Assembly: GCF_019904295.1 (NCBI RefSeq)
Contig: NZ_CP065359.1
Span: forward strand, 3,001,001 to 3,065,000
Direction of reading: 5' to 3'
DNA: 64,000 bases
Source: Ruegeria sp. SCSIO 43209
GTDB lineage: Bacteria > Pseudomonadota > Alphaproteobacteria > Rhodobacterales > Rhodobacteraceae
Shown here: piece by piece, positions 8,483 to 21,839 of the stretch
How positions within the stretch are numbered: the stretch's first letter is position 1
Layout of the letters: each line of letters starts with the position of its first letter
The notes under the pieces: model-generated
Database searches by the model: none
The model's input: only the letters and a program-made list of their open reading frames with translations
Told to the model about the DNA's origin: nothing
Position numbers and translations under genes: made by a program

Positions 8483-8953
8483 TCACGAGGGCTTTTTGCC
8501 ATCGAACAGGACCAATCCCAAAGCTCCCGCAAATATGAACACATCCGCCAGATTGAACACAAAAGGGTTGCTGATCCCGCAGCAGGACATGTTCAAAAAG
8601 TCGAGAACATAGCCGTAAAGCACCCGGTCCACGACATTTCCCAGCGCACCGCCGATCAGGAGACCCCCGCAGAATTGTTGAAGCTTCGTAGGAGCGATGC
8701 GGCCCAGCCAGATCAGGACGCCCAGGCAGATCGCCACGGAAACCCCGATCAACACCCAGCGGGCGGCCTCACCGTCGCCCTGAAATAGGCCAAAATTGAT
8801 GCCGCGATTCTCGCCGTATCTGAAAACCAGAAGCGGTGGCAGCACGTCGATATCGCCCTGCGCCACGCGCATTACGTGGACGACCAGATACTTACTGATC
8901 TGGTCGATCAAAAACGCCGCCAATCCGGCCCAAAGGATGAACGAACCGCGCAT
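8483..8953 (-). CDS. lspA: Lipoprotein signal peptidase (signal peptidase II)
   Basis: A 156-residue inner-membrane aspartyl protease that removes signal peptides from lipidated prolipoproteins. Four hydrophobic segments are visible. The two catalytic aspartates lie in GGALGNVVDRV and FNLADVFI, and the family pattern ENRGINFGLF is also present. Its ATG overlaps the TGA of purH by one base (TGATG), so translation of the two is likely coupled. Confidence 0.96.
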   Translation of the reverse strand: MRGSFILWAGLAAFLIDQISKYLVVHVMRVAQGDIDVLPPLLVFRYGENRGINFGLFQGDGEAARWVLIGVSVAICLGVLIWLGRIAPTKLQQFCGGLLIGGALGNVVDRVLYGYVLDFLNMSCCGISNPFVFNLADVFIFAGALGLVLFDGKKPS

Positions 8954-10542
8954 CAGTGACGGAAATGCCGCATGCCGGTGAAGACCATGGCCAGACCGGC
9001 CTCATCCGCCGCCGCGATCACTTCATCATCACGCATCGAACCGCCGGGCTGAATAACGCATGTTGCGCCTGCCTCGGCGGCCTCCATAAGCCCATCGGGG
9101 AAGGGGAAGAATGCATCAGAAGCTACGGCCGAACCGATGGTCAGCGGCTGGGGCAAGCCCAGCGCATCAGCCATACGCTCGGCTTTCTTTGCCGCGATCA
9201 GTGCCGAGTCAACGCGGCTCATCTGCCCCGCGCCGACACCCACGGTCGCGCCGTCTTTGACATAGACGATGGCGTTGGATTTGACATGTTTCGCCACTTT
9301 CCACGCGAACAGCAGGTCGCGCATCTGCTCCTCAGATGGCGCTTTTTTGGTGACCACCTTCAAATCATCCATACCAACAAAGCCGTTATCCTTGTCCTGC
9401 ACCAGCAGGCCACCGGCCACCTGTCGCACAGTTTTACCACCGGCGGTCACATCCGGCAGAGCTTCGGTCGTCAGCAGGCGCAGGTTCTTCTTGGCGGCGA
9501 AGATCGCCTTGGCCTCGTCTGACGCCCCCGGAGCGATCACAACCTCGGTGAAAATCCCCGTGATCTCCTGCGCGGTTTCCGCGTCCAGCGGTTGATTCAA
9601 CGCCACGATACCGCCGAATGCCGACGTCCTGTCGCAGTCGAACGCGGCTTTATAGGCCTCAAGCAACGTCGCACCTTTCGCTGCACCACACGGATTGGCA
9701 TGCTTGATAATCGCACAAGCTGCCCCTTCGGCCGGGTCGAACTCAGCGACCAGCTCAAAGGCGGCATCGGTATCGTTGATGTTGTTATAGCTCAGTTCCT
9801 TGCCCTGATGCTGTACCGCCGTCGCCACGCCCGGACGACCCGAGCCATCTACATAGAACGCTGCCGACTGGTGGCTATTCTCGCCATATCGTAAGGTCTG
9901 TTTCAGTTCACCGGCAAAGGCGCGGCGTTTGGGCGCCTCAAGCTCCAGCGCATCGGCCATCCAGTTGGACACGGCTGTGTCATAAGCGGCAGTGCGGGCA
10001 TAGGCCTTTTGCGCCAACCACTGACGGAAGCCCAGAGAAGTCTTACCGTAATTCTCTTCCAGCTGATCCAGCAGCGACGAGTAGTCTTCGACATCCACAA
10101 CCACGTTTACAAAAGCATGGTTCTTCGATGCGGCACGGATCATGGCTGGGCCGCCGATATCGATGTTCTCGATACACTCATCATAGGCAGCGCCCTTGGC
10201 CACGGTCGCTTCAAATGGGTAGAGATTTACCACAAGCAGATCGATTGCGCCGATACCATGTTCGTTCATCGCGGCGACATGGGTGTCATTATCGCGCAGA
10301 GCCAGCAGCCCGCCATGGACCATCGGGTGCAGCGTTTTGACCCGGCCATCCATCATCTCAGGGAAGCCGGTGATCTCGCTGACATCTTTCACCTCCAACC
10401 CCGCATCGCGTAGCGCCTTCGCGGTACCGCCGGTCGAAAGCAGTTCAACCCCGCGTTCGGCCAACGCCGTTCCCAGCTCGATCAGCCCGGTTTTGTCGGA
10501 AACGGAAAGCAACGCGCGGCGCACGGGGTGAAGGTCGGTCAT
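8953..10542 (-). CDS. purH: Bifunctional AICAR transformylase / IMP cyclohydrolase
   Basis: A 529-residue enzyme for the last two steps of IMP synthesis. The N-terminal methylglyoxal-synthase-like domain (about 1-150, [12 protein letters not shown] and [13 protein letters not shown]) is the cyclohydrolase; the rest is the AICAR formyltransferase with [22 protein letters not shown] and the C-terminal [11 protein letters not shown] start it at the ATG at 10542 (AAAGGA upstream); in-frame codons further upstream lack family similarity. It lies 22 bp after the heparinase-like gene's stop. Confidence 0.97.
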   Translation of the reverse strand: MTDLHPVRRALLSVSDKTGLIELGTALAERGVELLSTGGTAKALRDAGLEVKDVSEITGFPEMMDGRVKTLHPMVHGGLLALRDNDTHVAAMNEHGIGAIDLLVVNLYPFEATVAKGAAYDECIENIDIGGPAMIRAASKNHAFVNVVVDVEDYSSLLDQLEENYGKTSLGFRQWLAQKAYARTAAYDTAVSNWMADALELEAPKRRAFAGELKQTLRYGENSHQSAAFYVDGSGRPGVATAVQHQGKELSYNNINDTDAAFELVAEFDPAEGAACAIIKHANPCGAAKGATLLEAYKAAFDCDRTSAFGGIVALNQPLDAETAQEITGIFTEVVIAPGASDEAKAIFAAKKNLRLLTTEALPDVTAGGKTVRQVAGGLLVQDKDNGFVGMDDLKVVTKKAPSEEQMRDLLFAWKVAKHVKSNAIVYVKDGATVGVGAGQMSRVDSALIAAKKAERMADALGLPQPLTIGSAVASDAFFPFPDGLMEAAEAGATCVIQPGGSMRDDEVIAAADEAGLAMVFTGMRHFRH

Positions 10543-10564
10543 GGGTCCAAAGGTCCTTTTGGCG

Positions 10565-12304
10565 TCAGTCGAAAACGGGCTCGTCCCGGTGCGTATCCCG
10601 CACGGCATAGGCTGTATCCTGAGCCTTGCTGAGCGTCCACCGGATGCGCGTCGCATACTCCATTGCGCGCCCAGATAGAACGATCTGTTTTGTCGCGCGT
10701 GGCTTTAATCGGCCTTTTTCAAGGTAAACGCTTGGTTCAACTGACAACTTTCCAACGCCATCATGGCGGAAAACCCATATCTCACCGCTTTTGAGCGCCA
10801 TCGACACCGCAGCGCCACCCAGATCAAGTGCCGCATCAACGTCAGGATGCAGGTGAAACCGGATGTCAAAGGCTATCCCCTGCAGACCTGCCCCGTCCAT
10901 CGCGCGATCGAACTGCCGTTTGGCTTTGTCGGTTGCGGTCAGCAGAATATCCTCGCCCACCAGCTCACGCCCGTCAAAGCGCAGTTCAAGCGTGCGGGCA
11001 TGGGTCAGGCCAAACACTTTGGCGTAGCCGTCATGACCCACCATAAAGCGGGTGCCTTCGAATGCATCCTCGAAATCCACGGGCACATCCTGCGGGCCAT
11101 CCACCAATGCTTCCTGCGACGACCCATTTGCGCCTTCTGCAAGCCGGGCGCTGGAATACCCTTCGACGCATAGGGTCGAATGCGACGGGGTCGCGCGCCC
11201 TGCCCTGCGCCATTCCTGCCCAAAACTGCCGCCTGATCCACAGTTCACGATCAGAGGACGGCGCCCCGAGGTCAGCTCAAACGCAAGCGAGGATGCGTGG
11301 GCGTTGAACGACGCAGCAGCTTTGGGAGGCGCGCTGGCATCCACCAGAACCGTGGTTCTCGAGGCGGCAAGCCGTGCATAACCCATTGACAGGTCCGAAT
11401 GCTGCTGCGGCTTGACACCGCTTTGTGCCAGTGCCTGATCCAGCCGCCCTTCAAGCCCACGCCCGCCCCCGTGAAATCTGGCCAGAGATCCATCTGCATG
11501 ACGCAGATTTCGCAGAGTAGGTGCAATGCGCTTGATCGCCCCGGTCTGAGAGGCAGGCGTGCCTCGGCCAACTTCACCAAGTGCAGCAGAGGTCCAGGCC
11601 AGCAGAGTGAAGACCTCCAGCAATTCCTCAGGGTTGCGGGTGAGAATGCCGCCCTCGGCATCGATCTGGCGGTCGCATTCCCGGGCCAGTGCGCGCAATG
11701 CGGGATCAGCCAGTTGCTCCAGCCCCTCCAGGGCCAAACCAGCCTGAACCAGCCCTGCGAGCGCTTCGAATCTCGGCAATCCCGGTGTTGCTGCTGTCCA
11801 GCGTTTGGAAAGAAACCATGTTTGTTGTGCCAAGGAGCGGAAGAAAGCTCTGCTTTGCGCTCCGTCAGCGCCGCGCAGCAGAAATTGCGCGTGGTTGATC
11901 CAGCGCATCACCCGACGCCCGGTCAGATCCGGTGCCCAACCGGGGCCCTTCCCACGCCCATGTGCAGCGATCCAGCCCCAGACCCATCGCTGCGCCTTTT
12001 CACGGGCGCGCATATCGCCGACGGCTGCCAGATCATCCAGCCAGATGAAACCGTGGCGTTCATCATCGAAATCCGGACTGGGTGCAGCAACATCCCAGAG
12101 ATCGGTGTCATCCGCCTCGACCAGATATCCTGCGAAAAGGAGATTCCCGGCCACCAGTTGTCGCCCGCGTGCAAACGAACCCACGGTGCGCGGCTCAGGC
12201 TGGCTGACGAATCCCGAAACCGCCTTCCGCCTTTGGCTCAGGCGCGCGTAAAGGCGGTTCTGAAACCGCATCCAGCGATTGGCCATTGTGTCCGATTCTG
12301 ACAT
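10565..12304 (-). CDS. Heparinase II/III family protein
   Basis: A 579-residue protein with an alpha-helical toroid region (about 1-330) and a beta-sheet C-terminal domain containing the heparinase II/III signature ([18 protein letters not shown]). No signal peptide is seen, which points to a cytoplasmic role or unconventional export. The conserved position between rsmB and purH in roseobacters suggests a housekeeping rather than a polysaccharide-feeding role; that is inferred. The ATG at 12304 was chosen; MANRWM at 12286 is an alternative start, and neither has a strong ribosome site. Confidence 0.85.
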   Translation of the reverse strand: MSESDTMANRWMRFQNRLYARLSQRRKAVSGFVSQPEPRTVGSFARGRQLVAGNLLFAGYLVEADDTDLWDVAAPSPDFDDERHGFIWLDDLAAVGDMRAREKAQRWVWGWIAAHGRGKGPGWAPDLTGRRVMRWINHAQFLLRGADGAQSRAFFRSLAQQTWFLSKRWTAATPGLPRFEALAGLVQAGLALEGLEQLADPALRALARECDRQIDAEGGILTRNPEELLEVFTLLAWTSAALGEVGRGTPASQTGAIKRIAPTLRNLRHADGSLARFHGGGRGLEGRLDQALAQSGVKPQQHSDLSMGYARLAASRTTVLVDASAPPKAAASFNAHASSLAFELTSGRRPLIVNCGSGGSFGQEWRRAGRATPSHSTLCVEGYSSARLAEGANGSSQEALVDGPQDVPVDFEDAFEGTRFMVGHDGYAKVFGLTHARTLELRFDGRELVGEDILLTATDKAKRQFDRAMDGAGLQGIAFDIRFHLHPDVDAALDLGGAAVSMALKSGEIWVFRHDGVGKLSVEPSVYLEKGRLKPRATKQIVLSGRAMEYATRIRWTLSKAQDTAYAVRDTHRDEPVFD

Positions 12305-12392
12305 GACGCTTGCGACTCTGCCCCTTGCGCTCTGCGGGCGCTTGAACACACGATAGACCGGTCCGCGCGTCAAGTCATCGAAAAGCGTCGTC

Positions 12393-13652
12393 TCAAGCGG
12401 ATTTGTTCAGACAGGCGATATAGAACCCGTCTATGCCACCCTTGTCCGCCCAGAAATCCGGGCGCACACGCAAGCCACCTTCTTCTGTAATCCAGTCCGG
12501 TTCAACGCCCGCAATCTCAAGCGCCGCACGGTCAATCTGCATATCCGGGTATTGATCCAGCGCCTCTTCGATCTGCACCTCTCCTTCGTCCGGCAACAAG
12601 GAACAGGTGCAATATACCAATCGGCCTCCGGGTTTGAGCAGGGTCCAGGCATGGGCCAGCATACGGGCCTGTAGCTCGATCAATCCCCCGAATTCCGAGC
12701 CATCCTTGGCGAAGGGTAAATCAGGATGGCGGCGAATCGTGCCCGTGGCCGAACACGGCGCGTCGAGCAGGATGGCATCATACTGGCCCTGATGGTCCAG
12801 CGCATCACCAGCGATCACCTTAGCCTTCAAACCTGTCCGTTTCAGGTTCTCGCGCACCCGCTCCAACCGTGTTTCGGAGATATCCAGCGCCGTGACCTCT
12901 GCCCCTACCACAGCCAATTGCAACGTCTTGCCACCGGGCGCGGCGCAAAGGTCCAACACCTTTTCCCCGGCTTTCGGGGCCAGCACGCGCACAGGCAGCG
13001 CCGCTGCCGCATCCTGAACCCACCAGTTTCCACGCTTGTAGCCCGGCAAAGCCGACACCTGCCCCGCATCCTGCAAACGGACTGAGCCGGTGGGCAGGGC
13101 TTCTCCGCCCGGCGCCTCGACGCCCGGTTTCAGCGTCACGTCCAGCGGTGCACCATTGAAATGGGCCTGTTCCATACCCTTTACCGCGTCATCACCCCAC
13201 GCCATGATCAGAGGATCGCGCAGCCAGTCGGGCAGACGGGGCACGCGCATCTTGGGCCAAGCATCCGGCCCATCGGCGGCAATCTTGCGCAAGACTGCAT
13301 TCACCAACCCCTTGAGCCGCCCATGCTTGCGCGAGCGTCCCACGATCTCGACCATCGAATTGACCACGCCATGCGCGGCCTCGCCCTGACACAGCTCGAC
13401 CGTTCCAAGCCGCAGCGCGTTGTGCACAGTCAGCGCGGGCGTCTGCCGCAAGTGATCGGCCAACAGCCGGTCGGCACGCTCAAGCCCGCGTAGGGTTTCA
13501 ATCGTCAGACGCTGCGCGCGCGCGCGATCCTCGGGTACCAGACGATCCAATGCGCCCGCCGCCAGACATTCAGGTAACAGCCGCCCCTCGCCCAATATCT
13601 GATCCAGCAGATAGATTGCACTGCGCCGCGCGGCGGTTGCAGAGTTTGACAT
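12393..13652 (-). CDS. rsmB: 16S rRNA m5C967 methyltransferase, RsmB/NOL1-NOP2 family
   Basis: A 419-residue protein. The N-terminal NusB-like RNA-binding domain (about 1-140) is followed by a SAM-dependent methyltransferase domain with LDLCAAPGGKTLQL (SAM site), DAPCSATGTIRRHPD (motif IV, active-site Cys pair member) and YCTCSLLPDEGE (motif VI catalytic Cys). It methylates cytosine in 16S rRNA. The ATG at 13652 has GAGAGG upstream, better than a further-upstream alternative. It is divergent from the small SDHAF4-like gene. Confidence 0.93.
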   Translation of the reverse strand: MSNSATAARRSAIYLLDQILGEGRLLPECLAAGALDRLVPEDRARAQRLTIETLRGLERADRLLADHLRQTPALTVHNALRLGTVELCQGEAAHGVVNSMVEIVGRSRKHGRLKGLVNAVLRKIAADGPDAWPKMRVPRLPDWLRDPLIMAWGDDAVKGMEQAHFNGAPLDVTLKPGVEAPGGEALPTGSVRLQDAGQVSALPGYKRGNWWVQDAAAALPVRVLAPKAGEKVLDLCAAPGGKTLQLAVVGAEVTALDISETRLERVRENLKRTGLKAKVIAGDALDHQGQYDAILLDAPCSATGTIRRHPDLPFAKDGSEFGGLIELQARMLAHAWTLLKPGGRLVYCTCSLLPDEGEVQIEEALDQYPDMQIDRAALEIAGVEPDWITEEGGLRVRPDFWADKGGIDGFYIACLNKSA

Positions 13653-13742
13653 GATGCTGAGTGCCTCTCGTGACCTTTGCCGCATTGCCTTGGGCGGACG
13701 AGGGCGTATATCAAGGCCCTGAACAGAAAGGAACCCGATGTC

Positions 13743-13925
13743 ATGAGTGACGAGCGCAAAGACCTGCCCCCCGCCGCGCAGCGCGCATTGGCCGAGGCTG
13801 AGGAACGTCGCAAAAAGGCCGAAGCGGAAGCCAAGACGCAGCCCAAGGAACTGGGTGGGCGCGACGGTCCTGATCCGGCCCGCTATGGCGATTGGGAGAA
13901 AAAGGGCATCGCCATCGACTTCTGA
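13743..13925 (+). CDS. DUF1674 / SDHAF4-like succinate dehydrogenase assembly factor
   Basis: A 60-residue protein with a basic and acidic helical N-terminus (ALAEAEERRKKAEAEA) and the strongly conserved C-terminus ELGGRDGPDPARYGDWEKKG that defines DUF1674. The eukaryotic homologue SDHAF4 helps mature the flavoprotein subunit of succinate dehydrogenase. The ATG at 13743 has GAAAGGAA upstream. It ends immediately against the stop of the convergent LysR gene. Confidence 0.88.
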   Translation: MSDERKDLPPAAQRALAEAEERRKKAEAEAKTQPKELGGRDGPDPARYGDWEKKGIAIDF

Positions 13926-16609
<2,684 letters not shown>

Positions 16610-16634
16610 GACAACTTTCATCTGCCCGATCGAT

Positions 16635-16669
16635 AGAGCCAAGAAAATTCGTCGAATTTTCTTGGCTCT
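16635..16669. terminator. Bidirectional terminator, perfect 17-bp inverted repeat
   Basis: The left arm (16635-16651, AGAGCCAAGAAAATTCG) and right arm (16653-16669) are exact inverted copies separated by one T. The AT-rich inner part ends in TTTTCTT, and both strands look alike. It sits between the convergent ends of tmpB (16609) and dapB (16682) and serves both. Confidence 0.75.
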
Positions 16670-16681
16670 TGATCCTGAAGC

Positions 16682-17491
16682 CTACAGCCCCAGAACATCC
16701 ACCATGTCATACTGGCCCGGCGCCTTGCCTTGACCCCACAACGCGGCTTTGAGCGCCCCACGGGCAAAGATCGCACGGTCAGTAGCCAGATGGCGCAACA
16801 CGATACGCTCACCGGGTGCCGCGAACAGGACATCGTGTTCGCCGACAATGTCTCCGCCACGAATCGCGTGGAAGCCGATATCGCCGCGTTTTCGCGCACC
16901 GGTAATACCGTCGCGGCCCCGATCGGCCACATCCGCCAACTTGACACCACGTCCCTCGGCGGCAGCTTCGCCCAGCATCAAAGCCGTGCCCGAAGGCGCA
17001 TCGACCTTGTGATGATGATGCCCCTCGATGACCTCGATATCGAAATCCTCATCAAGCGCGGCGGCGACCTTCTTGGTGAGCTGCACCAACAGATTTACCC
17101 CAAGACTCATATTCCCAGCCCGCACGATCACGGCATGGCGCGCGGCAGGTTCCAGCGCGGCGATCTGTTCGTCACTCATGCCGGTCGTGCCAATCACGTG
17201 AACGCACCGCGCCTGCGCGGCCAGTGCGGCAAATTCCAGCGTCGCCTCGGGCGCCGTAAAGTCGATGACGGCCTGCGCCTGCGCAAATGCCTCCAGCGGA
17301 TCGTCAGTGACAGTGACACCGAGCGCCTGCCCGCCCATCGCCTGACCCACATCCTGACCGATCCAGTCATGGCCCTTACGCTCGACCACACCGACCAGAC
17401 GCGCCTGATCGCTCTCAGACACGGTCTTGATCAGCATCTGCCCCATACGGCCCGAAGCCCCTGTGATAACGATCCCCGGAATATGGGTCAT
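16682..17491 (-). CDS. dapB: 4-hydroxy-tetrahydrodipicolinate reductase
   Basis: A 269-residue NAD(P)H-dependent enzyme of lysine and diaminopimelate synthesis. The nucleotide-binding motif [12 protein letters not shown] is near the start and the catalytic/substrate signature [15 protein letters not shown] is in the C-terminal domain. The ATG at 17491 has GAAAGGA upstream; longer in-frame extensions have no family similarity. Divergent from rbfA, 90 bp away. Confidence 0.96.
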   Translation of the reverse strand: MTHIPGIVITGASGRMGQMLIKTVSESDQARLVGVVERKGHDWIGQDVGQAMGGQALGVTVTDDPLEAFAQAQAVIDFTAPEATLEFAALAAQARCVHVIGTTGMSDEQIAALEPAARHAVIVRAGNMSLGVNLLVQLTKKVAAALDEDFDIEVIEGHHHHKVDAPSGTALMLGEAAAEGRGVKLADVADRGRDGITGARKRGDIGFHAIRGGDIVGEHDVLFAAPGERIVLRHLATDRAIFARGALKAALWGQGKAPGQYDMVDVLGL

Positions 17492-17581
17492 TGCGCTGGT
17501 CCTTTCTAAAGTCGGCTCAAAGCCTCCTAACCCGTTCGCGCCCGCTTGGCAAAGCCCCGCTTTGGGCTTAGATCGGGGGGC

Positions 17582-17977
17582 ATGGCAAAGAACAAATTCC
17601 ACGATGGCCCCGGCCCTTCCCAACGACAGCTGCGCGTCGGCGAACTGATCCGCCGCACCCTGTCCGAAGTTTTGGCGCGCGGAGATGTCCACGACCCCGA
17701 CTTGAACCGCATGTCGATCACCGTGGGTGAGGTGCGCACCTCGCCCGATCTGAAGATCGCCACCGCCTACGTGCTGCCCTTGGGCGGCAAGGGGCAGGAG
17801 GACGTGATCGAACTGCTCGCTCGAAACAAGGGTGAGCTTCGGCGCGCAGTGGGCAAGAAGGTGGGCCTGAAATTCTCACCCGACCTGCGGTTCCGTTTGG
17901 ACGACACGTTTGATCGACTGGACGACACCCGCCGTATGTTTAATCAGGACGCGGTACGCCGCGATCTGGACGAGTGA
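17582..17977 (+). CDS. rbfA: 30S ribosome-binding factor A
   Basis: A 131-residue KH-like protein that helps mature the small ribosomal subunit and 16S rRNA 5' end. Recognised from [39 protein letters not shown] and the C-terminal [19 protein letters not shown]. The start is the ATG at 17582 with GGGGGG upstream. It overlaps the next gene's GTG start by 4 bp (GTGA). In many alphaproteobacteria rbfA and truB are adjacent; here one gene lies between them. Confidence 0.96.
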   Translation: MAKNKFHDGPGPSQRQLRVGELIRRTLSEVLARGDVHDPDLNRMSITVGEVRTSPDLKIATAYVLPLGGKGQEDVIELLARNKGELRRAVGKKVGLKFSPDLRFRLDDTFDRLDDTRRMFNQDAVRRDLDE

Positions 17978-18714
17978 TCCGTACCCTTGTCACGCTGTGT
18001 GTTGTCCTTTGGGCCGCGCAAGTCTCTGCAGTCACTTGCGAGAAGCTGACTCATGAGGACAAGCGATATACGGTTTGCGAGGTGGATACCTCGGAAGATT
18101 TGCGCCTGTTTCTGAACGATGAAAATGGCGATCTGTTGGGTCATTTCTCTTCAGTGAATGAGGCGTTGGAGCCTCAGGGGAAAAGGCTCGTCTTTGCGAT
18201 GAATGCGGGCATGTACCATGACGACCGCTCGCCCGTCGGCCACTATGTCGAAGACGGGGAAGAGCAGATGCGCGTGATACCGAATGCCGGACCCGGCAAT
18301 TTCGGCCTGCTGCCCAACGGTGTGTTCTGCATCCGTGAAAACCGTGCCGATGTGTTCGAGACTTTGGATTTCGTCGATCAGGCGCCGCAGTGCCGCTTTG
18401 CGACACAATCGGGCCCCATGCTGGTGATCAACGGAGAGTTACACCCTCGCTTTCTGCCGGATTCAACCTCGCGCTACACCCGAAACGGAGTGGGCACCAG
18501 CGCCGATGGCACGCGTGTGGTGTTTGCGATCTCGGACGATTACGTCACTTTCTATGAATTCGGCAGCCTATTCCGCGATGTATTAAAAACACCGAATGCG
18601 CTGTTTCTAGATGGCAACATTTCCCGCATGTATGATCGCGCCAGCAACCGGTCGGATATCGGGTTTTCGCTGGGACCCATCGTGGGTGTCGTCGAGGACG
18701 TTCCGGCAAATTGA
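17974..18714 (+). CDS. Phosphodiester glycosidase family protein (DUF2233)
   Basis: A 246-residue exported protein with a signal peptide ([19 protein letters not shown]). The NAGPA/DUF2233 pattern is seen in [34 protein letters not shown] and [13 protein letters not shown]. The family relates to the enzyme that uncovers mannose 6-phosphate; bacterial members probably act on phosphodiester-linked sugars in the envelope. The start is a GTG overlapping the rbfA stop by 4 bp. It lies between rbfA and truB and is likely co-transcribed. Confidence 0.87.
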   Translation: MIRTLVTLCVVLWAAQVSAVTCEKLTHEDKRYTVCEVDTSEDLRLFLNDENGDLLGHFSSVNEALEPQGKRLVFAMNAGMYHDDRSPVGHYVEDGEEQMRVIPNAGPGNFGLLPNGVFCIRENRADVFETLDFVDQAPQCRFATQSGPMLVINGELHPRFLPDSTSRYTRNGVGTSADGTRVVFAISDDYVTFYEFGSLFRDVLKTPNALFLDGNISRMYDRASNRSDIGFSLGPIVGVVEDVPAN

Positions 18715-18768
18715 CAGCATCGAAACGATCCGCTAACTCGCGCGCCTCAGCAAGACTCAAGGTGTAGA

Positions 18769-19677
18769 ATGGGACGCAAACGCAAGGGCCGCGACATTTC
18801 CGGTTGGCTGGTGGTGGACAAGCCCGCTGGCATGACTTCGACCGCGGTGGTCAACAAGGTGCGTTGGGCGATGGACGCCAAGAAAGCCGGCCATGCGGGC
18901 ACGCTGGACCCCGAGGCGACCGGCGTTCTGGCCGTTGCGCTGGGTGAGGCAACCAAGACCGTCCCCTACATCACCGATGCGCTGAAGGCCTACACCTTCA
19001 CCGTGCGGCTGGGGCAGGCCACCAACACCGATGATACTGAGGGTGAAGTCATCGCTGAGAGCATTGCGCGCCCCTCGGATGAGGATATCAAACAAGCGCT
19101 CGGCCCGTTTCTGGGCGATATCAAACAGGTGCCGCCCAAGTTCTCGGCCGTGAAAATCGACGGTCAACGCGCCTATAAGCTGGCCCGAGATGGCGAGGAT
19201 GTAGAACTGACCGCCCGCCCTCTTTGGGTAGAGGAACTGGTGCTGATCGACCGCCCCGACGAAGACCACGTCGTGCTGGAGATGACCTGTGGCAAAGGTG
19301 GCTATGTCCGTTCCATTGCGCGTGATCTGGGTGAGGCGCTCGGCTGCCACGGCCACGTGAAAAAACTGCGCCGCATCTGGTCCGGCCCGTTTGAGGCCGA
19401 GGATGGCCTGACCATCGAACAGATCGACGAAATGGCCAAAACCACCGCACTGGATAATTATCTGCATCCGCTGGAAACCGGCTTATCAGACCTACCCGAG
19501 CTGAAATGCACCTCTGAAGGAGCCACCCGTCTGCGGAATGGCAATCCGGGCATGGTGCTGGCCTCTGACGTGGAATACGGCGACGAGGCCTGGGCCTCGC
19601 TGGATGGCAAGGCCGTGGCCGTAGGAATTTACAAGTCGGGCGAATTGCACCCAAGCCGCGTCTTTGCCGCCAACTGA
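18769..19677 (+). CDS. truB: tRNA pseudouridine 55 synthase
   Basis: A 302-residue enzyme that makes pseudouridine 55 in the T-loop of tRNAs. The catalytic motif [11 protein letters not shown] contains Asp47; KxxGMTS-like [16 protein letters not shown] and [12 protein letters not shown] are also present. The start ATG at 18769 has CAAGGTG upstream. Normally followed by rpsO, but here three genes (one antisense) separate them. Confidence 0.97.
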   Translation: MGRKRKGRDISGWLVVDKPAGMTSTAVVNKVRWAMDAKKAGHAGTLDPEATGVLAVALGEATKTVPYITDALKAYTFTVRLGQATNTDDTEGEVIAESIARPSDEDIKQALGPFLGDIKQVPPKFSAVKIDGQRAYKLARDGEDVELTARPLWVEELVLIDRPDEDHVVLEMTCGKGGYVRSIARDLGEALGCHGHVKKLRRIWSGPFEAEDGLTIEQIDEMAKTTALDNYLHPLETGLSDLPELKCTSEGATRLRNGNPGMVLASDVEYGDEAWASLDGKAVAVGIYKSGELHPSRVFAAN

Positions 19678-19684
19678 CGACTGT

Positions 19685-21133
19685 TCAGGCGGCGATACGC
19701 AATTTGTGACCCAGTCGAAGTATCTCGGACACCAGTAGATCCAGATCCTGCTTTTGCGTGCGGTGATTGTTAACCGCCACCCGTAGGCAATGCGCCCCAT
19801 GAACCGTTGTATCCGATAAAACCGCTGTGCCTTCCTCTTGCAGGCACAACATGATTTCGCTGTTAATCGCACGTAGAGTTTCGGGGCTGAGACCGCCCGG
19901 GTCATAGCGGAAACAAACGATGTTTATATTGGTGGGGAACATCAAGGTGAGGTCATCCTCCGCCTCGATCAGCGAAGTCAGATAACGCGCCTTTTCGATA
20001 TCCTGATCAATGAGCCTGCCGAATTTCTGAACGCCGTGCTCCTTCAAGGACATCCAGACCTTGAGCGCTCGAAACCCACGCGAAGTCTGAATGCCGTAAT
20101 CGTGCAAAAACGCCGCCCCGGCGACGCCTCGGGATTGCGGTTCCAGGTATTCCGGGGTCAGAGTAAATGTCGCGTGGTGGGCATCATGGCTTCGCACCAA
20201 TGCGCAACCCACTTCGAAAGGCGCATGTAACCATTTGTGTGGGTCGAGCGCGACGGAATCCGCGCGTTCGATGCCGGACACGCGCCAACTGTTATCATGG
20301 GCGATTGCAATTAACGCACCGATACAGCCGTCAACATGAAACCACAGGCCTTCCTCGCGGCAGAAATCGGCAATCGCCGACAAGTCGTCGATGGCGCCTG
20401 TGTTCACGGTTCCGGCGGTAGCAATCACACAAGCGGGGTTAAGGCCGTCTGCGCGATCCTGCGCGACCATGCCGGCAAGCGCTTCAAGATCCATCGTCAA
20501 ATCGTCTTGCGTAGGAACACGCCGCAGCGCCTTGTTGCCCAGACCCAGTGTTTCGAGCGACTTTTGGTGACAACTATGCATCTGATCCGATCCGTAATAC
20601 CGCATCGGCTTATCCATGGCGGCGATGCCCTCTTCGCGCATGTCGATCCCGGATTTGACGTTGCGGGCCACCGTCAGCCCGATCAAGTTTGCCACGCTGC
20701 CGCCGCTGACCAATGTCCCACTGGCCCCTTCCGGCAGACCGATCATCTCGCGTAGCCAGTCGACGACTTGTCGGTCGATCAGGGCTGCCGCATGATTCCC
20801 TCCCCCTAGGTTCGATCCCTGAACCGCAGCCAGAAAATCCGCCATCGCGCCAGTGAAATTGCTCGCGCCCATATACCAGCCCCAAAACCGGGGATGAATA
20901 TTGCCCATTGGATACTGCATGACCTGAGACTGGACATCATCCATCAAATCACCCAACGGCATACCCTGCTGAGGTGCAGGCGTTTCGAACCCGTTGCGTA
21001 TGGCAGTCGGCATATCTTTCCAAATCGACCTATCACGCACATCACGCGTATGATCCAACGCCATATCCAACATTTCATGTGCTAACTTGCGGGTCTGCTC
21101 CCAATCCGCCGGATCCAATGTCTCGAATGTCAT
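19685..21133 (-). CDS. PLP-dependent group II decarboxylase (aromatic/L-amino acid type)
   Basis: A 482-residue pyridoxal-phosphate enzyme of the DDC/GAD family. The PLP lysine is in DPHKWLHAPFEVG, the cofactor aspartate in FHVDGCIGALI, and the glycine/serine loop in GTLVSGGSVANLI. It removes the carboxyl group of an L-amino acid; the substrate (aromatic amino acid, aspartate or glutamate) cannot be decided. The start ATG at 21133 has GGGGGAAG upstream. It lies on the opposite strand to truB and rpsO, in a region inserted between them. Confidence 0.88.
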   Translation of the reverse strand: MTFETLDPADWEQTRKLAHEMLDMALDHTRDVRDRSIWKDMPTAIRNGFETPAPQQGMPLGDLMDDVQSQVMQYPMGNIHPRFWGWYMGASNFTGAMADFLAAVQGSNLGGGNHAAALIDRQVVDWLREMIGLPEGASGTLVSGGSVANLIGLTVARNVKSGIDMREEGIAAMDKPMRYYGSDQMHSCHQKSLETLGLGNKALRRVPTQDDLTMDLEALAGMVAQDRADGLNPACVIATAGTVNTGAIDDLSAIADFCREEGLWFHVDGCIGALIAIAHDNSWRVSGIERADSVALDPHKWLHAPFEVGCALVRSHDAHHATFTLTPEYLEPQSRGVAGAAFLHDYGIQTSRGFRALKVWMSLKEHGVQKFGRLIDQDIEKARYLTSLIEAEDDLTLMFPTNINIVCFRYDPGGLSPETLRAINSEIMLCLQEEGTAVLSDTTVHGAHCLRVAVNNHRTQKQDLDLLVSEILRLGHKLRIAA

Positions 21134-21239
21134 GTCTTCCCCCAGAATAAGCCGTTCAAATGAAGGCAGGTATAGCACAAGTTAAGGATCAGGACATCGC
21201 CCCTTGTAAACGGGCCTAATTCCAGCCAAACCCGACTGC

Positions 21240-21743
21240 ATGATCACCCGTTCTCATACCAAGGGCGACGCGCCCTCGACTGCCATCTACTCCGATTGCG
21301 AAAAATACCGCTATAGCCTGACCCGTGTCTGGAACCCGGCGGGCCGCAAGGCGTTGTTTGTGATGCTGAATCCGTCGACGGCGACCGAGGTGCAGAACGA
21401 CCCCACGGTGGAACGTTGCGAGCGTCGCGCACGCACACTGGGTTTCGGAGCTTTTCAGGTCACCAATATCTTTGCCTGGCGCGACACTGATCCGCGCAAG
21501 ATGCGAGCATCTGCAGATCCGGTGGGGCCTGAGAATGACGCAGCCATCCTAGACGGCGTGGAATGGGCGGATCAGGTCATCGCCGCCTGGGGCACCCATG
21601 GCGCACATCTGGAACGCGGCCCCGCAGTTGAGGACTTGCTGCGCGGCACGGGCCAGCCCTTGTTCCACCTTGGGCTGACCAAGGACGGGCATCCGAAGCA
21701 TCCTCTCTACATTGCGTACACTCAGCAGCCCGAACCCTGGTGA
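21240..21743 (+). CDS. DUF1643 domain protein
   Basis: A 167-residue protein with the DUF1643 hallmarks RKALFVMLNPSTATEVQNDPT, NIFAWRDTDP and WGTHG. No signal peptide or membrane helix. Function unknown; DUF1643 proteins are short stand-alone cytoplasmic proteins. Its start (ATG 21240) lies 107 bp from the divergent decarboxylase start and has no strong ribosome site. Confidence 0.85.
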   Translation: MITRSHTKGDAPSTAIYSDCEKYRYSLTRVWNPAGRKALFVMLNPSTATEVQNDPTVERCERRARTLGFGAFQVTNIFAWRDTDPRKMRASADPVGPENDAAILDGVEWADQVIAAWGTHGAHLERGPAVEDLLRGTGQPLFHLGLTKDGHPKHPLYIAYTQQPEPW

Positions 21744-21839
21744 TAAAGGGTTAACCACGCTCTCAGCTTCGCTTTGACCAAGCCATTGTTTGCATGAGAT
21801 GTTTTACACTCGGAGCCATTGTGCTTGCGGAGGGTAGAT

